64,000 bases of DNA from Cyanophora paradoxa (lineage: Eukaryota; Glaucocystophyceae; Cyanophorales; Cyanophoraceae). A program made the position numbers and the translations under genes. This document shows positions 23,447-35,173 of this stretch, piece after piece. The stretch spans positions 310,001-374,000 of the forward strand of contig QPMI01000514.1 of assembly GCA_004431415.1 (NCBI GenBank). The letters run 5' to 3'. Below the pieces are notes generated by a model. The model was not told where the DNA came from and did no database searches. It was given only the letters and a program-made list of their open reading frames with translations. Each line of letters opens with the position of its first letter. Position 1 is the stretch's first letter.

Positions 23447-24234
23447 GGCGGGGGGCTCGAGGCCGCCGGCGGGCGGACGCGGCGCGCGAACTTCGGCGGG
23501 CTCCAGGAGGTGGCGCACGGCCTTGCGCTCGATCGGGACGGCGGTGCGGAAGAGGCAGTCCTTAACGGAGCAGCGCTGCACCAGCGCCGCCTCGGGAAAG
23601 ACGTGCCTGGGTCTCCCCTCGCGCCCCTGCGTACCGCAGGCCGGGCACCAGACCCCCGGGGGAGCCAGCGCGAGCGACTCGAGGCCGGCCACCAGCTTGG
23701 TCCCGCGCGGCATCGCCGCGCACCTCTCCCACGCCTCGGGCTCGAGCAGGACGCGCCAGCCTGCGCGTGCCGGACCCGTGCCAGTCAGCGGAGCAGCCGC
23801 GCAGGCCGCGGCCGCTGCGGGGAGCGGGCGGGGCGCGAAGACAGCGGGCAAGACGTACACATTTCAAGGACGGCGCGAAGGGCAGTGGCCCACGCCACGC
23901 GCTGGGTGGCGCGGAGCTCCCCGGGATATTCCTGGGGCGCATAAGCAGAAGCTCAGCCCGCCGGCCGCGCGCGGGACGGTCACCGCGCGCGGACCTGGAC
24001 GGGATGGTGGGCGTCGGCGCCTGCAGCTGCCGGCGCCGCGGGCGCGGCCGCAGCCGTAGTCTCGGCCTCGAGACCTAAGAGGCCAGCGAGTTGAGCGATG
24101 GAGCGGGCATAGGCCGCGTCGAGGTCATCGGCCGTCCAGCTGCTGGCTTTTCCGGCGTCCTCGAGCCCCAGCAGGGCCAAAGGATCCGCAAGCGCGAGGC
24201 CCCACCGATGCCCCGGAGCGGATGCCGCGTTCAT
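22196..24234 (-). CDS. Unrecognised protein with a paired-cysteine motif and basic tail
   Basis: I do not recognise the family. The chosen start is ATG 24232-24234, giving MNAASAPGHRWGLALADP and then DDLDAAYARSIAQLAGLLGLE, an amphipathic helix followed by an Ala-rich stretch. A middle exon carries WCPACGTQG and, about 25 residues on, RCSVKDCLF, a CxxC-xn-CxxxxC arrangement that could bind zinc. It is followed by a polyproline run encoded by GGC repeats (about 23410-23450). Later exons give MESRISISAFRDCRRLRQLL and TFFKRNAEDIRAFVLRHLPDEV. The last exon contains KRRRVEE, a nuclear-localisation-like patch, and stops at 22196-22198. Nuclear function is inferred only. It shares a divergent 5' spacer with the NACHT-LRR gene. 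Confidence 0.5.
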
Positions 24235-24700
24235 GCAGCTTTCTCTGCCTGCAGCTGGCCGTATATATATCTGCAGTGAAGTCACTGCCGAAGGCAGTGC
24301 CTGAGTGCTGTCGGTGGCTGGCCCGCTGATGCAGACGTCTCAGACACACGTGCGGCCGGTGCACTCGGCACAGGCTGGCGCAGCGCGGGAGAGCTCCGCT
24401 ATTCGATGTACCCCGGGAGCAGCTGTAGCCTGCTGTAGCCTGTAGCTTCGTGTTTGCCGATATATAATACGGCTCGGCAGCTCTCAAACGATCAACAAGC
24501 TGTTGCGGCATTCTTGCGAGTACGCACTGCCAGCGCGATCCCAGCCTCCGATCAAAACGAAGAGACGAGACAAGCGTGCGCAGGCCGCGCAGACCGCGTG
24601 TCGAATTTGAACTGCAGCGGCAGCGCTAGCTGCAGCTAACTCGAGCAAAGGCGGCGAGCTGCGCTTGCCGCTGGATTGATAACGCAGCACGTTGCAAGCC
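24235..24700. promoter_or_regulatory. Divergent spacer between the Cys-motif gene and NACHT-LRR gene
   Basis: 466 bp between two divergent start codons. It contains TATA-like tracts, GTATATATAT near 24262 and GATATATAATAC near 24460, one near each end, and palindromic CTGCAG-rich runs. Core promoter roles are inferred from position and composition. Confidence 0.4.
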
Positions 24701-27700
24701 ATGTCCGCCTCGCAGCCACGCCTGCCAGGCCAGCCGATCAAGGTGTCCAGCAAACCGAAGGCGCCCGCCGCGGCAGCCGCGCGAGCCGCCCCGGGCCCGA
24801 AGAAGGCAGCTGCAGCGCCCGCGGCGCCGGCAGCTGCTGCAGCGGGGGCCCGTGCTGGTTCCGCGGCCACTGCGGCCGCAGCCGCATCAACCGGGGGCGC
24901 GGGCGCGGGCGCCAAGCTTAAGGGACCCGCAGCGGCTCCGATCCAGGCGCAGGCTTCGCATGCGGCCCCAGGGCCTTCGCCCCTCGCTTCGATCATCAAG
25001 AACGATTACCGCCTGGTTCGCGCGCCCGTGGCCATCGCGCGCGAGAGCGCGTTCCATCCCGCTTTCGCGCACGCAGCCGCCGGACCGACCGGCCGCGCTG
25101 GAGCACCTTCGGGACGCGATCGGGCGGCAGCTGCAGCGGGTCGAGGGCGAGGAGCGGGCGCGGGCGCCCCGGACCTGGCGGGAGGCCCGCGTCTTCGTCT
25201 CCAGCACCTTCAAAGACATGGCGCGTTGAATCTTCGATCAAAGAACATTATACTTAGCTTCGCTTCCTCTGCGCGCAGCAAGGGGAGCGCAACCACCTGA
25301 ACAAGGTCCGCTGCCTTGATGGCCTTGAGCCTGGCGCGGGGCGCGCCCTGATCACGAGCTCGGGGATCGGAGATTGTCTTCCCGCGGCTGAACGCCGAGT
25401 GCGGGCGGGCGCACCGCGTACGCTTCGTCTGCATCGATCTCCGCTGGGGCCTCACCGCGGTCCGTGCAGCGCACACGCCCCCCCCCCCCCCCCCGCCCTC
25501 AGCCGGCGCGTGGCACAGGAGGACACGTCGGTCGCGGGCCGCGGGGCCGTCCTCCTCTGCCTCGACGAGATCGCCCGCTGCCGCCCCTGGTTCCTCTGTG
25601 CGCCGTCGTACCCCCCGGCCTTGATCCCCCGCATACCCCTGCGACCGACCCCCCGCGCAGGCTTGCTTGGCGGACGGTGCGGCTCTCCAGATGTATTCCA
25701 GCGCCGGAGCCTTTGATCATGTACCCGGCCTGAGTGCGTTCCGCTCAGGTACGGGTGGGTACCCCCCGAGACCTATCTTCCGTACGTTATGAAGGACGTG
25801 GATCTTGAGACGTCCGTACCTCTCCGCCCTCCGCCCCGCCCATTCTCCCCTCCCCCGCCCCCGCCCCCCGCCCATCCTTCCCTCCCCGCCCCCGCCCCCC
25901 GCCCCCGCCCCCGGCCCGCGCCCCCCACCCCTCAAAAGTTCGGCTCGACTCGGCGCAGGTACAAATGGCTCCGCCTCTGGCCCCAGGGCGACTCCGTCAC
26001 GGCGCGCGTCGTACCCCCCTTTGAACTAAAACAGTTCCCGACCGGGGATTTCCCAGCCCGAGCTGACGCCGGCCCCGCAGGAGCTGGAGATCATGTACGG
26101 CCTCCTGGGCGCCGCCGGGGCGGCCGGGGCGGGCCCGGGCGCGGGGGGCTCGAGCTCGGCCGCCCGCCTCCGCGCCTTCGCCTTCCACCGCGACCCGTCC
26201 TTCGTGGACACCGTGCGCCTCAGCCTCGACTTGCTCTCCCCGCCTCTCCTCCCTCACGCCCCGCCCCCGGACCCGGTCGCGCCAGATCCCGGCGGAGGAT
26301 GCGGCGGGGCGGGAGCTCTTCGCGCCCGACAACGCGGCGAAGCAGGCGGACCTCCGCGCCCGCGTCGCCGCCAGCCCCCTCTGCAAGGCCCGCCCCCGGC
26401 CCGCCGCCCCCAGCGCCGCAGCTTCCCACGCGTACGAAGGCTAACGCCGGGGCAGAACTTCACGTACAAGTGCTCGTACGCGGGGGTCGTGGAGGGCGGG
26501 GTCCGCGCCGTCGGCGGCCTCGCCGAGGTCCGCCCCGGGCCCCGCACCCCTCCTGGACCCGACCCCGCCCGGCCCTCGCCGGCTCTGAGCTCAGTCGATG
26601 ACGAGAGCCTTGAGCCCTTAGCTCGCAGCTCATCGATATCCCGACCGGCCGGCCTGGCCTTGCGCATTTGCGTCTCGTCGCTCACATTCGGTCTTGTCGC
26701 AGTTCGGGCAGGCGGTATTCGAGGCGCTGAGTGGCGCCCTCGCCCAGGAGGCGGCGGCCGTGCGCGCACGCCCGGCCCCGCGCGCTCGAGGCGGGCGTCG
26801 TCGACGTCTTAGGGCTAGGGCGTTGCAGGCGGGGGAGGTGGAGGACGGCCTCGGGCTGGGCCCCGAGCGCGCCGCCCAGCGCCTCTTCATGGAGGTGCGC
26901 CCCGCCAGCGCTCGCCCGCGCCCCACTAGGACGCCATAGCGCCCGGCGCATCCGCTTGAGCGCGCATCGCTACGTGCCCGGCGTCCCCGCTCCCGCCCGG
27001 GCCCCTCGTGTCAGCCGCGGGGCGAGCGGGTGGACCGGGCGGCAGATGCGAGCGCCGGGGTGCCTCGGCCGGGACGAGGTCGTCGCTGCCATCGTCGACT
27101 TTGCAGCGTGCGCGCGGGCCCCCCGCACCCCGCAGCGACCGAAGGGCCGGCGTTTCGGATCTCACGGGGCGGCCGGCACCGGCGCATGCGCAGGTGCAAG
27201 CGCGTGGACGCCGCCATTGAGCTGCCCAGGTCCGCTCCGCCCCGCCCCGGGGCCCGCGCCGCCCGCGTTCTCGCAGTCGGTCGACTCGGCGTCGCCTCGC
27301 GCGTGTCCCGCGCGGCCGGCAGCGCCTCCTCCGCGAAGAAGAAGGCCCCCAAGAAGAAGAAGGCCGACGGGGAGGCGGAGGGGGCGGCCCCGGGGGCCTC
27401 GGCGGCCGACCCCGCCGACTTCCCCGTCCTCCTCGTCACCGGCGGTGCGCTCCCGCTCGAAACGACCGGCTCCAGATGCAAGCCGCTACGAATAGATCCG
27501 CACCGCTCCTCGACCCGAATCGAGGCCTGCTCCGCTCTGCTCAAACCGTCGCCCTCTCCCTCGCCCCCGCGCAGGCGCCGGCTCCGGGAAGAGCAGCGTG
27601 ATGGCGCGGGCGGCGCTGGCGCTCTCGGGCCTCCCCGGCGCCCCCGCCCTCGTCGTCCACTTCGTCGGCGCCACCGAGCACCCCGCCACCGTGCGCCTTC

Positions 27701-30700
27701 GAATTCGTACAAACTTAGACGCTGCGTCGACGGCGGTGTCGATAGCTGTTTACGTAGTGCACTTTTTAATTTGGCCCCTTCCGCTTCGAATTCTGCGGTG
27801 GACTTGGATTTCTGGGAGCTTCTGACACGGCGTGGGCGGGGCGGTGGCGCGGGGCAGCTGGACGCTGTGGTGGAGCGGCTGGAGGCAGAGTGCCGGGCCC
27901 TGGCGCCGGCGCCGGCCGAGGCGGAGGCGGAGGGGGCCTCGGAGGCGCCCGAGGCGGACGAGCTCGGCTCGGCGAGCGAGCCGGCCTTCGGGGCGCAGAA
28001 GGAGGCCCCGAAGGTGGCCGAGCTGGCCGCCGCCGCCGGCCGCCCCGTCGTCCTCTGCCTCGACGGTCCGCCTCTCCTGCGCACTCGCCGCTCAGTGTTT
28101 GAGCGCCAGCGGAATCGCGCGCAGCCATCAACCAGATCGAGGGCGGCAAGGCGATCGCCCTCGGCTGGCGCCTCGGCAAGTTCGGCGGTGCGAGTCTCGC
28201 CGGCGCTCCATCGCAGCCTTGAGCTTGCAGCTCGTGATCAGGGGCGCGCGTGGGCAGGGCCGGTGCGGCTGGTGGCGAGCTGCGTGCCCGGGGAGATTGC
28301 GCGGGGCTTCCAAAAGGACTTCAAGGCGGCGACCCTCTCCGTGCGCCAGCCCCAGCGCCTCACGCAAGAGCGCCGCGCGCGCGGCGCATTTAACGTTAAC
28401 ATGACTCTTTATAGGCGCTTAAGCTTAAGCTTCAAAACTTCCGTTGCCCTTGACAGAGTGCGCGCAGATCCCCAAAGCGGGGACGGCGCTCGCGGGCGAA
28501 ATCGTGCGCCGTTTTCGGAGCTTTTGTATCTTAGCTCCAAAAGCGATCGCGGCGGACTTTCAAACGGCGAAGGGCTCTCTCTGATGGGGGCTCAGGTGAA
28601 CACGGTGCTGGCAGACGTGGGGAAGAAGCTGACGGAGCCGCAGCTCGCCGCTGTCCTCGCCAAAAAGGGCGCCTCCAGCCCGTGCGCGCCCCTCCCATCC
28701 GGGCGGGGCCGGGCCGGATCCCCGTCGAGCCGGGCGGCCCCGGGCACGCAGGCTGTACCTGCGTCTGCTGGTGGACGAGCTCATCGTCTTCGGCGTCTTC
28801 GAACAGGTCCCCCCGCCCCGCCCCGCCCGCGTGCATGCGCGGCCGCAATAGAGATCTAGAGCAAACGGGAAGCAGTATTCACCCCCGGCCCCTCGGGCCC
28901 CCGGCGCGCAGCTGGACGCGCGGATCGCGTCGCTGCCGGGCGAGGCGGCGGCGCTCCTCGGGGCCGTCCTCGAGCGCCTCGAGGCCGAGAACGCCCCGGG
29001 CCTCGCTGAGGTGCCTGCCGCGACAAGGGATTATTCAGTTCAGGGATCGAGAGGAAACCTTAGAGTAGAGAAGAGCCGGGGCGCTTAATTAGATAGAGCC
29101 AGCGCGAAGAGCCAAGGCGCTTGAATAGAACCGGCGCCCTTGATCCTAGCTATGTAGGCCTCGCCGACGTGGACCCGCCCCGCCCGCCCTGAATCCGCGA
29201 ATCTCAAGCTTTCTCCCGGGGCGCGGAGAGTCTGGCGGCTTGCTGACGCGGCGGCGCAGGGGGCGCTGAGCCTGGTGGCGTGCTCGCAGGGCGGCCTCTC
29301 CGAGCCCGAGCTCCTCCTCGCCCTCTCCCTCGCCCTCCCCGCCCTCGCGTCCGCCGCCGCCCCGCCCGGCCCCCTCGTGGCCACCCCGCTGATCGCCGGC
29401 GGTGTGGGCGCAGGCCCAGCAGCCCCGGGCGCGACCCCGAGCCCCTGCCCCGCGCCCTCTGGTCCCCGCTCTACAACGCGTGCGCGCCCGCCCGCCCGCC
29501 GCGCCGCTCCAGACAGACACTGCCCCCCGAGCGCGTGGCTCCGCGAACGTGACGCCGCGGGGCAGGTTGGCGCACCTGCTGCGCCCCGCGAGCGCCGAGG
29601 GCGGCGTCCTCTCGTTCTTCCACCGGTAAAACCCTCCTGCCCATGCAGCCGATGGCCCTTCTATATTCCCGAATGAGAGGGCTGCCCCAGGCAAGTCCAG
29701 CGGGCCGTGCGGGGACGCTATTTGGCGGGGTGCCCCCACGAGAAGGCGCGCCCCCCCGCAAATCAAAGATCCCTTTCCCTGCAGCCTCCCCTCCCGCCTG
29801 ACGCTTGTGAGATCAGTGCGAAACGACGGAGAACGGAGACAACTGCAGCGAGGTACGCTCGCCCGCCTCGCAGACTGCGCTAAAGCTAGTTTTATATCGT
29901 GACGCTCTGCCGTCTGCGAATTCGAATGTTAGGCGCGGCCGGAGCCGGACGACGCGCTGATGAAGGGCGTGAAGAACTGGGACCAGCGCTGGGCCGCAAA
30001 GGGTGCCCCGCTAACTCTTCCGTCCCTCTGCCGCCGATCCCCGCGGCCGTGCGCGCTGACCTCGCGCTGACGTTGCGCATGTGCAGACGGCAAGTGGCAC
30101 CAGGTCCGCACCCCGGCCCCCGCTTCAGCTTCCCCTCGCCTCTCGAGCGCCGCGCCTGGGCATCTCGGGCGAGCGGGCGGGCCGGGACGGGGCAGGTGCT
30201 GGCGCTGATGGCGCTGCGGAGCCCGCGGTACCTCCCCAACGTCCGCCACCACCTCCTCATGAGGCCCGCCACCGTCGAATTCCCGAATTCCCGGCCCGCC
30301 TCTCACGCGCGAGCGCCGCGCCCTCCGATGCTCGCCCCGCCCCGCAGCGCGCCGTGGCGCAAGGCGACGGCGGCGGCGCCGGCGCTGGCGGCGGGCATGG
30401 CGCGCCTGAACTCGGTCGCGACCTTCCGCCTGCGCCTCCAGGCCTCCCGATGGTGGAACACGATGGCGCGCCCCACCCGCCCAGAGGAAAGATCGGGCAC
30501 TCTAGGCCCCCGCGATCTCGCCTCTTTTTAAATCTGGAAAACGCTCTTGCTATTACGATCGATTACAACATTTACATATAATGAGCGTTCTATGGATGGC
30601 GCCGGCGAATCGCGATCTCGCGATCGCGCCTCTGACGTCGGCCGGCGCCGCGCAGGAGCTGGAGGGCGCCGTCCGCGGGCTGTGCCAGGTGCCCTCGCGC

Positions 30701-33700
30701 TTCGAATTCAGATTCCCGCCTTCGCATCCTCAGCAGCTAAGACCGGGCTGCCGTGGCAGGGGCTCATCGCCCTCCCGAGCCTTCGAAAGGCGCTCCGGCT
30801 CCCGCCCCTCCTCGCGCGCCCGCCGCCGCCCCGCGGCTGGCCCCGAGCGGCGGGAGCGCAGGTGGACCTCGGCACGCCGAAGACGGTCATGGGCCAGGTG
30901 CGCGGCCGTGCGATCGCCGATTGTTTACAAGACGTAAAAGCAAATCACATCGAATCCGATCGGGATCGGGATTGGGATCACGCCCGCGGGCCTCGCTGAC
31001 CCCGATCCCGCGCAGTCGGCAGAGGCGTCGGTGACGAAGCTGACCAAGGGCGCAGCCTCCTACCTAGCCGGCCTCGTCCGCCGGTGCCGCACGCCGCCGG
31101 CCCCGCCCCCGCCGCCCCGCCCGCTCCCGCTCCCGCTCCCGCTCGCTCGCGGCCTGATGCGTGTGATCGCGGGGGGCGCGGGCAGAGCGCCCCACCTGCG
31201 CGTGCTCGACCTCTCCCGCATTGGAATGGCCTCGGTGCCCCCCGATCATGGCCCAGCGGCCCCTTCGACCCTGCCTTTCTCTGACCGGAGGGGCAGGACG
31301 CGCTGGGCCCGCTGGCGGAGGCGGTGGCGGGGCGGCCCGGCCTCACGGCCCTCTCCCTCTCCGACAACGACCTCTTCTCCGACGCCGCCCCCGTGCGCCC
31401 CGCCCCCGCGCCCCGCCCTAGCAAAATAGGAAAGATAGGGAGGATTAATAGCCTTGGCTGTTAGCTTCGATCACGTTCCTAAGACCACCTCCGACGAGGT
31501 CTCTCCCGTCCCGCCCCGCCCCGCCCCGCCCCCGGGAGCGCGAGAGCTCGCTCCAGCTTCCAATCGAAGAAGCTAAGGCGGCTATCGATGATCGAGTGTG
31601 GGGGGGCCGTGCGCCCCGCGCGTGCCGAAAGCGCGAGAGCGCGATCTAGATCTAGCTTGAGATTGCATCCCCGCGAGGTTCGATGTCATTTCATTCGTCC
31701 GACGGGGCGCGCGGGGCGGGGCGGGTCAGGCTCTGGGGCGGCTGCTGGCGGCGCCGACGGCCCTCCGCGTCCTCGACATCTCCAAGAACCGCCTCACCCG
31801 CAAGGGGTCCGCCCCGCCCCCAGCCCCGCGCCCCCCCGCGCCCGTCCCCCTGCAAGCTCGAGCGTCCTCCATAAACATGTTCTAGAGCGTCTAAACAAGA
31901 CCTGAGGCGACCCCGCGCTCCCCTTTTTTATTTGAGCGCGTTTTCAGGTCTTGTGCCCCCGAATAGATGTGCCTTGAGATCGAGTTATATTATCGATTCC
32001 AATTCGGGATCTCAGGCCTAGGAATAAGGGATCCCCCAACTTATTTTTTCTACGTCCTAATCAATGACTTATCGATCGGAGGCGAATATACATCGCGCAA
32101 CGGGGTTTAGATTTCCTAACGGAGCGGGGGGCCGGGGGCGGGCAGGTTGGAGGCGGCGGTGGGGGCGCTGACGGGGAACGCGGTGCTGGAGCTGCTCCTC
32201 GCCGACCACGTCGTCGTCGACGCCGCCCCCGAGGACGCCCACCGCGCCCTCGCCAAGGCCCGCCCCCCCACTCAAATCAAAGCTTCGAGCTCGAGGGGGG
32301 CCGTGAATATGGAGTTCGAATCGACGAGACCTGTAGTTTTAAGAGATTTAGATGCACATGATCATGAAGAATTAGTTCGAAGAGATTAGAAGCACTTGAA
32401 GACGCAGACGCTCTTTGAGGTCTGACCGAGCCGGCGGCGTCGAACGCAGGCCTTCCTGGCTACGAAGAACTCCACCTGCGAGCTCCGCCTCCTCAGGTGC
32501 GCCCCGGCCCGCGCATAGGCTTGTTCACGAGATGCTTCTTTCACTTCCCTCTCTTCGCCATAAAACACGCCGAGCCCCGACCGAGCGCGGCCGCGCCCGG
32601 CGTTGACGCTGACGTGGATCTCACGGCCGGCGGCCCCGACGCATGCGCAGGCTCGTCGAGGTGCGGCACACGAACCAGCGGCTGCGGAGGAAGCGGGGCC
32701 TGAAGGGGTACCCCAAGTCGAAGGACTTCCTCATGCTCTGGGCCTCCGACCTCGCCGTCGCCAAGTGAGTGGGGCATGGGACGCCCGCGCCGCGAGATCA
32801 GCGTGGGCCCTCGTGGCTATCGGTCTTCGGTGCTGACCGCGAGGCCGGCGCCCGAACGCTGCAGGGGCGGGGCGGTGCAGGAGCCACCGCCCTCGCCCTC
32901 GGCCGTCACGATCCGAACGATCGTCCACGACGTGCGGGTGCGCGCAGGCGCGAAGCTTTATTTTGAGAAATAATCTCTACCTCAACTCCCACGAGCTCCA
33001 TTCTTCGCCGATTCGATCTCAAGCTGGGTCCGGTGGTGAGCAGGTACCGAAGGCGGACGACTGGTACGGGCGGTGGGAGAAGGGCTGGATCGGGCGCGTG
33101 CTGGACCCCCTCGAGGCCGCCTCGGAGCGCCCCCGCTCCCTCGACCCCGCCCTTGGCGCCGAGGCGCGCCCGCGCCCCGGCCTCCATTTCCCCCCGTCCC
33201 CATAGCTGAAACATTCAGGCCTTCGAATCACCTCCGCCCGCCCCTTGACCCGCGCCTGTCGCCCCAGGCGGACGGCCTGGTTGGGATCTGGGAGAGCAGC
33301 GCCGGCGTGGGGGGCGGGACCGAGCTGCGCGTCCAGCTCTGCGAAAGCGACACAGAGGTGCGCGCAGGCGGCGCCAGAAAGAAGCGAGCTGTGCATGCGA
33401 GATATCGATGTTTTTTAAAAAACATTTGTAGTCGTCTTACGCGCGCGCGGGGGGCTCGGCGTCAGGGGGCGATGCGCGTCTTCGCCTGCACGCTGCGGGA
33501 CCCCGAGGTCGGCCTCCTCGTCGGCCGATCCCGCCCCGCCTTCGCCGCCGCCGCCGCCGAGCTCTCCCTCTCCGCCAAGCTCCTCGCCGGTTCGAGCACC
33601 GGCGCTGAGGAAATCAAATTAAAGGGCATAGATTTGATTCTCCGGTTCGCCACCACGATGACGGGTTGCACAGAGCCGGAGGGGACGCCGAAGGAGGGGG

Positions 33701-34036
33701 AGGGCCCGAAGGATGCCCCGAGGCGGCTGCGGGAGTGGCAGCTCGCAACGATAGCTCTCGCCATGCGCGGCCCGGCCCTCGAGGTGCGCGCTGCCCGTTC
33801 CCGGTCGCGAGGAACTAATTGCGCGAGCGCTTGCAATCGAGTATATGTAATTTTAATGAGTAACGCCTGCACATGCGTGCAAATCCGATCGCGAGCTCGA
33901 GACTTGTTTGAGACATGGTTTAATCGTCCCTTGGGGCGCGCAGGCGCGCCTCACGGCATCGTTTGCGGACGGGAGCCCCGCGTCGGCCAGCGTTCCCGAC
34001 TTTGAGAAACGCTGGACGCTCCGGCGCGTTCTGTAG
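24701..34036 (+). CDS. DUF4062-NACHT-LRR STAND NTPase (NLR-like)
   Basis: A signal-transduction ATPase of the STAND class. After an Ala/Pro-rich N-terminus (ATG 24701), exons give the DUF4062 blocks ARVFVSSTFKDM (25180), VFPRLNAECG...DLRWGLT (25375), LLCLDEIARCRPWF (25555), RYGWVPPETYLP (25748) and AFAFHRDPSFVDT (26168). A Lys-rich linker precedes the nucleotide-binding module: P-loop GGAGSGKSSVM (about 27442 then 27577), Walker-B-like VVLCLDG, VASCVPGEIARGF, and the helical part PLYLRLLVDELIVFGVFEQ and LSLVACSQGGLSE. Leucine-rich repeats follow: HLRVLDLSRIGM (31195), LTALSLSDNDL (31350), LRVLDISKNRL (31765). A C-terminal domain of unknown type contains WYGRWEKGW and GIWESS, ending at TAG 34034-34036. 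A spacer at 30530-30650 is read as an intron; if it is not, this is two genes. Nephrocystin-3 is the closest family for the N-half. Confidence 0.75.
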
Positions 34037-34356
34037 ATGCCACTTCTTTGTGTTCTCCTCGAAATCTCTATAGCTAAATTCGACGTCCAATCGATAATAG
34101 TGGCGCCGGGCAGCAATTGTTTCGTAAACGTCGAAGCAAACATGATCGTCCAGTTCCAGGTCTTAAGCTTTGTCCCGGGAGAAGGACGCCATTCGCATTC
34201 TAATCTATCAGACGCGCAGTCGATCGCAAAACACTCGATCGAGAGTCATTGAAATGATACCGATGTCTCGCGTACCACAGATACTTTAAGCTTTCATGTA
34301 CATTTAATTACATATACACGTGCACAATGGCACGGAATTCAAATTAAAAGATTGGA

Positions 34357-35173
34357 TCACAGGATGGACTGGTCGAGCGCGTCGATGCACTCGGCGTCGG
34401 CCTCGACCTCGTTGTACTCACGGTCCGCATCAACGAGCATCTGCGAACGGGCGTGCGCAGTGCAAATTCAATTGAAAGTCAATCGCAACAAACAATTGCC
34501 AGCTGTACATGTGCGTGTACGCATATACGTATAGATCTGATGAGCGCGAGCGCACCGCAGTGCCGGCGTCCTCGGTGTGAAGGCCCATGCGCATGTCGAT
34601 GGAGAAGAAATCCTCCAGCTCGAGCTCGCCAACGACCGGGGCGGTCTCGTCCAGCTGCCACTTGACACTGCGCGCGCGCCCTTACGGTCAGATACTTGCA
34701 TGAGCATGCGCATGCGCATTGCCAGCTGCTTATTCGATAATAATATAAATTGCGGGACTCACGTCGTGCCGGCGCTGATCTCGTTGGCCGCTTTGGTGGG
34801 AACGACGATGTTGTAGCAGTCGGCCTTCTCATCGTTGCCACCCGCCCAAGAGTGCTGAGTGCTCAGCGACTTGTGCCCGTTGAAGGCACACCTGCACGTG
34901 CGCGGAAACGGAAGGTCACGTGCGCGGTAATTTCTTGTAAACGGAGCCAAGCAGAAAGTGCAGCACTTACACCTTCCAGAAATCATCGCCAACGTTCTTC
35001 GTCGTGAGGACCTTGGTGCCGGTGCACTTCGGCCCCTGTTTGCGCAAAAGCGCGCGTCAGGCAGTGTACATGTCGCGCCCGGGATTCCCGACAATCAATC
35101 GCGAATGTAAGCAAGCTTTAAGCCATGGCCAAGTGCGAAAGTCGCACCGTCCAGCAGGCCTTGTTGTGCGTTC
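34357..35173 (-). CDS. Small Cys-containing protein of unknown family, 5' end unresolved
   Basis: Five exons splice in frame with near-canonical donors (GTAAGT, GTGAGT), unlike most neighbours. A 26-nt exon at 35148-35173 encodes THNKACWT. The next gives GPKCTGTKVLTTKNVGDDFW, then VCAFNGHKSLSTQHSWAGG, then VKWQLDETAPVVGELELEDFF, and the last MLVDADREYNEVEADAEC ending LDQSIL at 34357-34359. Cysteines lie in THNKACW, PKCTG, VCAF and ADCYN, spacing that would suit a secreted or lumenal disulphide-bonded domain, though I found no signal peptide because the first exon was not located. Composition is less GC-extreme than the adjacent LRR gene. I know no homologous family. It converges on the NACHT-LRR gene, 320 bp away. 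Confidence 0.6.
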
